50,553 bases of DNA from Alphaproteobacteria bacterium (GTDB lineage Bacteria > Pseudomonadota > Alphaproteobacteria > Micavibrionales > Micavibrionaceae). The translations under genes and the position numbers were made by a program. Below, piece by piece: positions 50,488 to 50,553 of this stretch. The stretch is from assembly GCA_030147745.1 (NCBI GenBank), contig JASBUS010000093.1, forward strand, positions 1-50,553, read 5' to 3'. Numbering within the stretch: the first letter of the stretch is position 1; every line of letters starts with the position of its first letter. The notes beneath the pieces are model-generated. The model was given only the letters and a program-made list of their open reading frames with translations. It did not search any database and was not told where the DNA came from.

Positions 50488-50553
50488 CTGGCAACGACCT
50501 ACTCTCCCACGCCTTAAGACGGAGTACCATCGGCGCTACAGCGTTTCACGTTA
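50488..50553 (-). rRNA. rrf: 5S ribosomal RNA, 3' part (window ends inside)
   Basis: Minus strand: CGCCGATGGTACTCCGTCTT ... GTGGGAGAGTAGGTCGTTGCCAG, the conserved 3' half of bacterial 5S rRNA. About 66 nt visible; the 5' half lies beyond the right edge, where 23S and 16S rRNA should follow. The 3' end is placed at the G of CCAG. Confidence 0.95.

Noticed and set aside
1-50553. CRISPR arrays, insertion sequences, prophage or integrase genes
   Set aside because: No regularly spaced repeats, transposase motifs or phage genes seen on either strand.

Overview
The window looks like chromosomal core DNA of an alphaproteobacterium of moderate G+C (mid-40s percent by eye, not computed). The indicators are gapR (a DUF2312 nucleoid protein largely confined to Alphaproteobacteria), pepA divergent from lptF-lptG, an adjacent mlaA/mlaC pair, the AGEASIQMN form of the IlvB cofactor motif, an alphaproteobacterial-type SerC divergent from serB, and a PutA without a DNA-binding domain. 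There is no phage, transposase or CRISPR array. I cannot name the genus; a Micavibrio-like lineage is only a guess.

Layout. 1-3.6 kb: the 5' part of pepA (minus) and the lptF-lptG permease pair of lipopolysaccharide export (plus). 3.8-5.4 kb: mlaA-mlaC lipid-asymmetry genes, followed by a 411-bp gene-free stretch with a terminator and, on the minus strand, a candidate small RNA whose two hairpin loops carry anti-Shine-Dalgarno sequences. 5.7-9.5 kb: an alpha/beta hydrolase, an ABC ATPase without its permease, and argS. 9.7-15.4 kb: a three-gene operon (coiled-coil protein; ClpB-like AAA+ ATPase with a degenerate first ATPase module; single-pass membrane protein with a cysteine-containing domain) that I cannot match to a known system. 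It is the best candidate for something undescribed. 15.6-19.1 kb: rhodanese membrane protein, a palindromic repeat, tRNA-Leu(CAA), ilvB-ilvN. 19.1-28.2 kb: a long run of minus-strand genes: gapR, a HAD phosphatase, a PCu(A)C copper chaperone, dapE, then a TcpQ-domain protein, a lytic transglycosylase, an unknown helical protein and a DsbC/G-like protein that together resemble accessory parts of a type IV pilus or IncI/Dot-Icm-like secretion system, then a FIST protein and a MATE exporter. 28.3-33.8 kb: L,D-transpeptidase, an unknown protein, serC with a small ORF in front of it, divergent serB, and a standalone ClpB-D1-like AAA+ ATPase. 34-43 kb: cold shock protein, nhaA, an FAD protein, a HAD nucleotidase, putA, xseA. 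43-50.5 kb: a second HAD nucleotidase, thiamin pyrophosphokinase, two tandem periplasmic binding-protein-like paralogues, an outer-membrane barrel, ung, two unknown genes, slyX, then the terminator and 3' half of a 5S rRNA, marking the end of an rrn operon that runs in from the right.

How the genes fit together. Most are housekeeping: envelope biogenesis (lptFG, mlaA/C, L,D-transpeptidase, dapE), amino-acid metabolism (ilvBN, serB/serC, putA), translation (argS, tRNA, 5S) and DNA metabolism (xseA, ung, gapR). The novelty lies in the 9.7-15.4 kb operon, the possibly related single-module AAA+ gene at 32.9 kb, the anti-SD small RNA candidate, and several paired or inverted operator-like sites.
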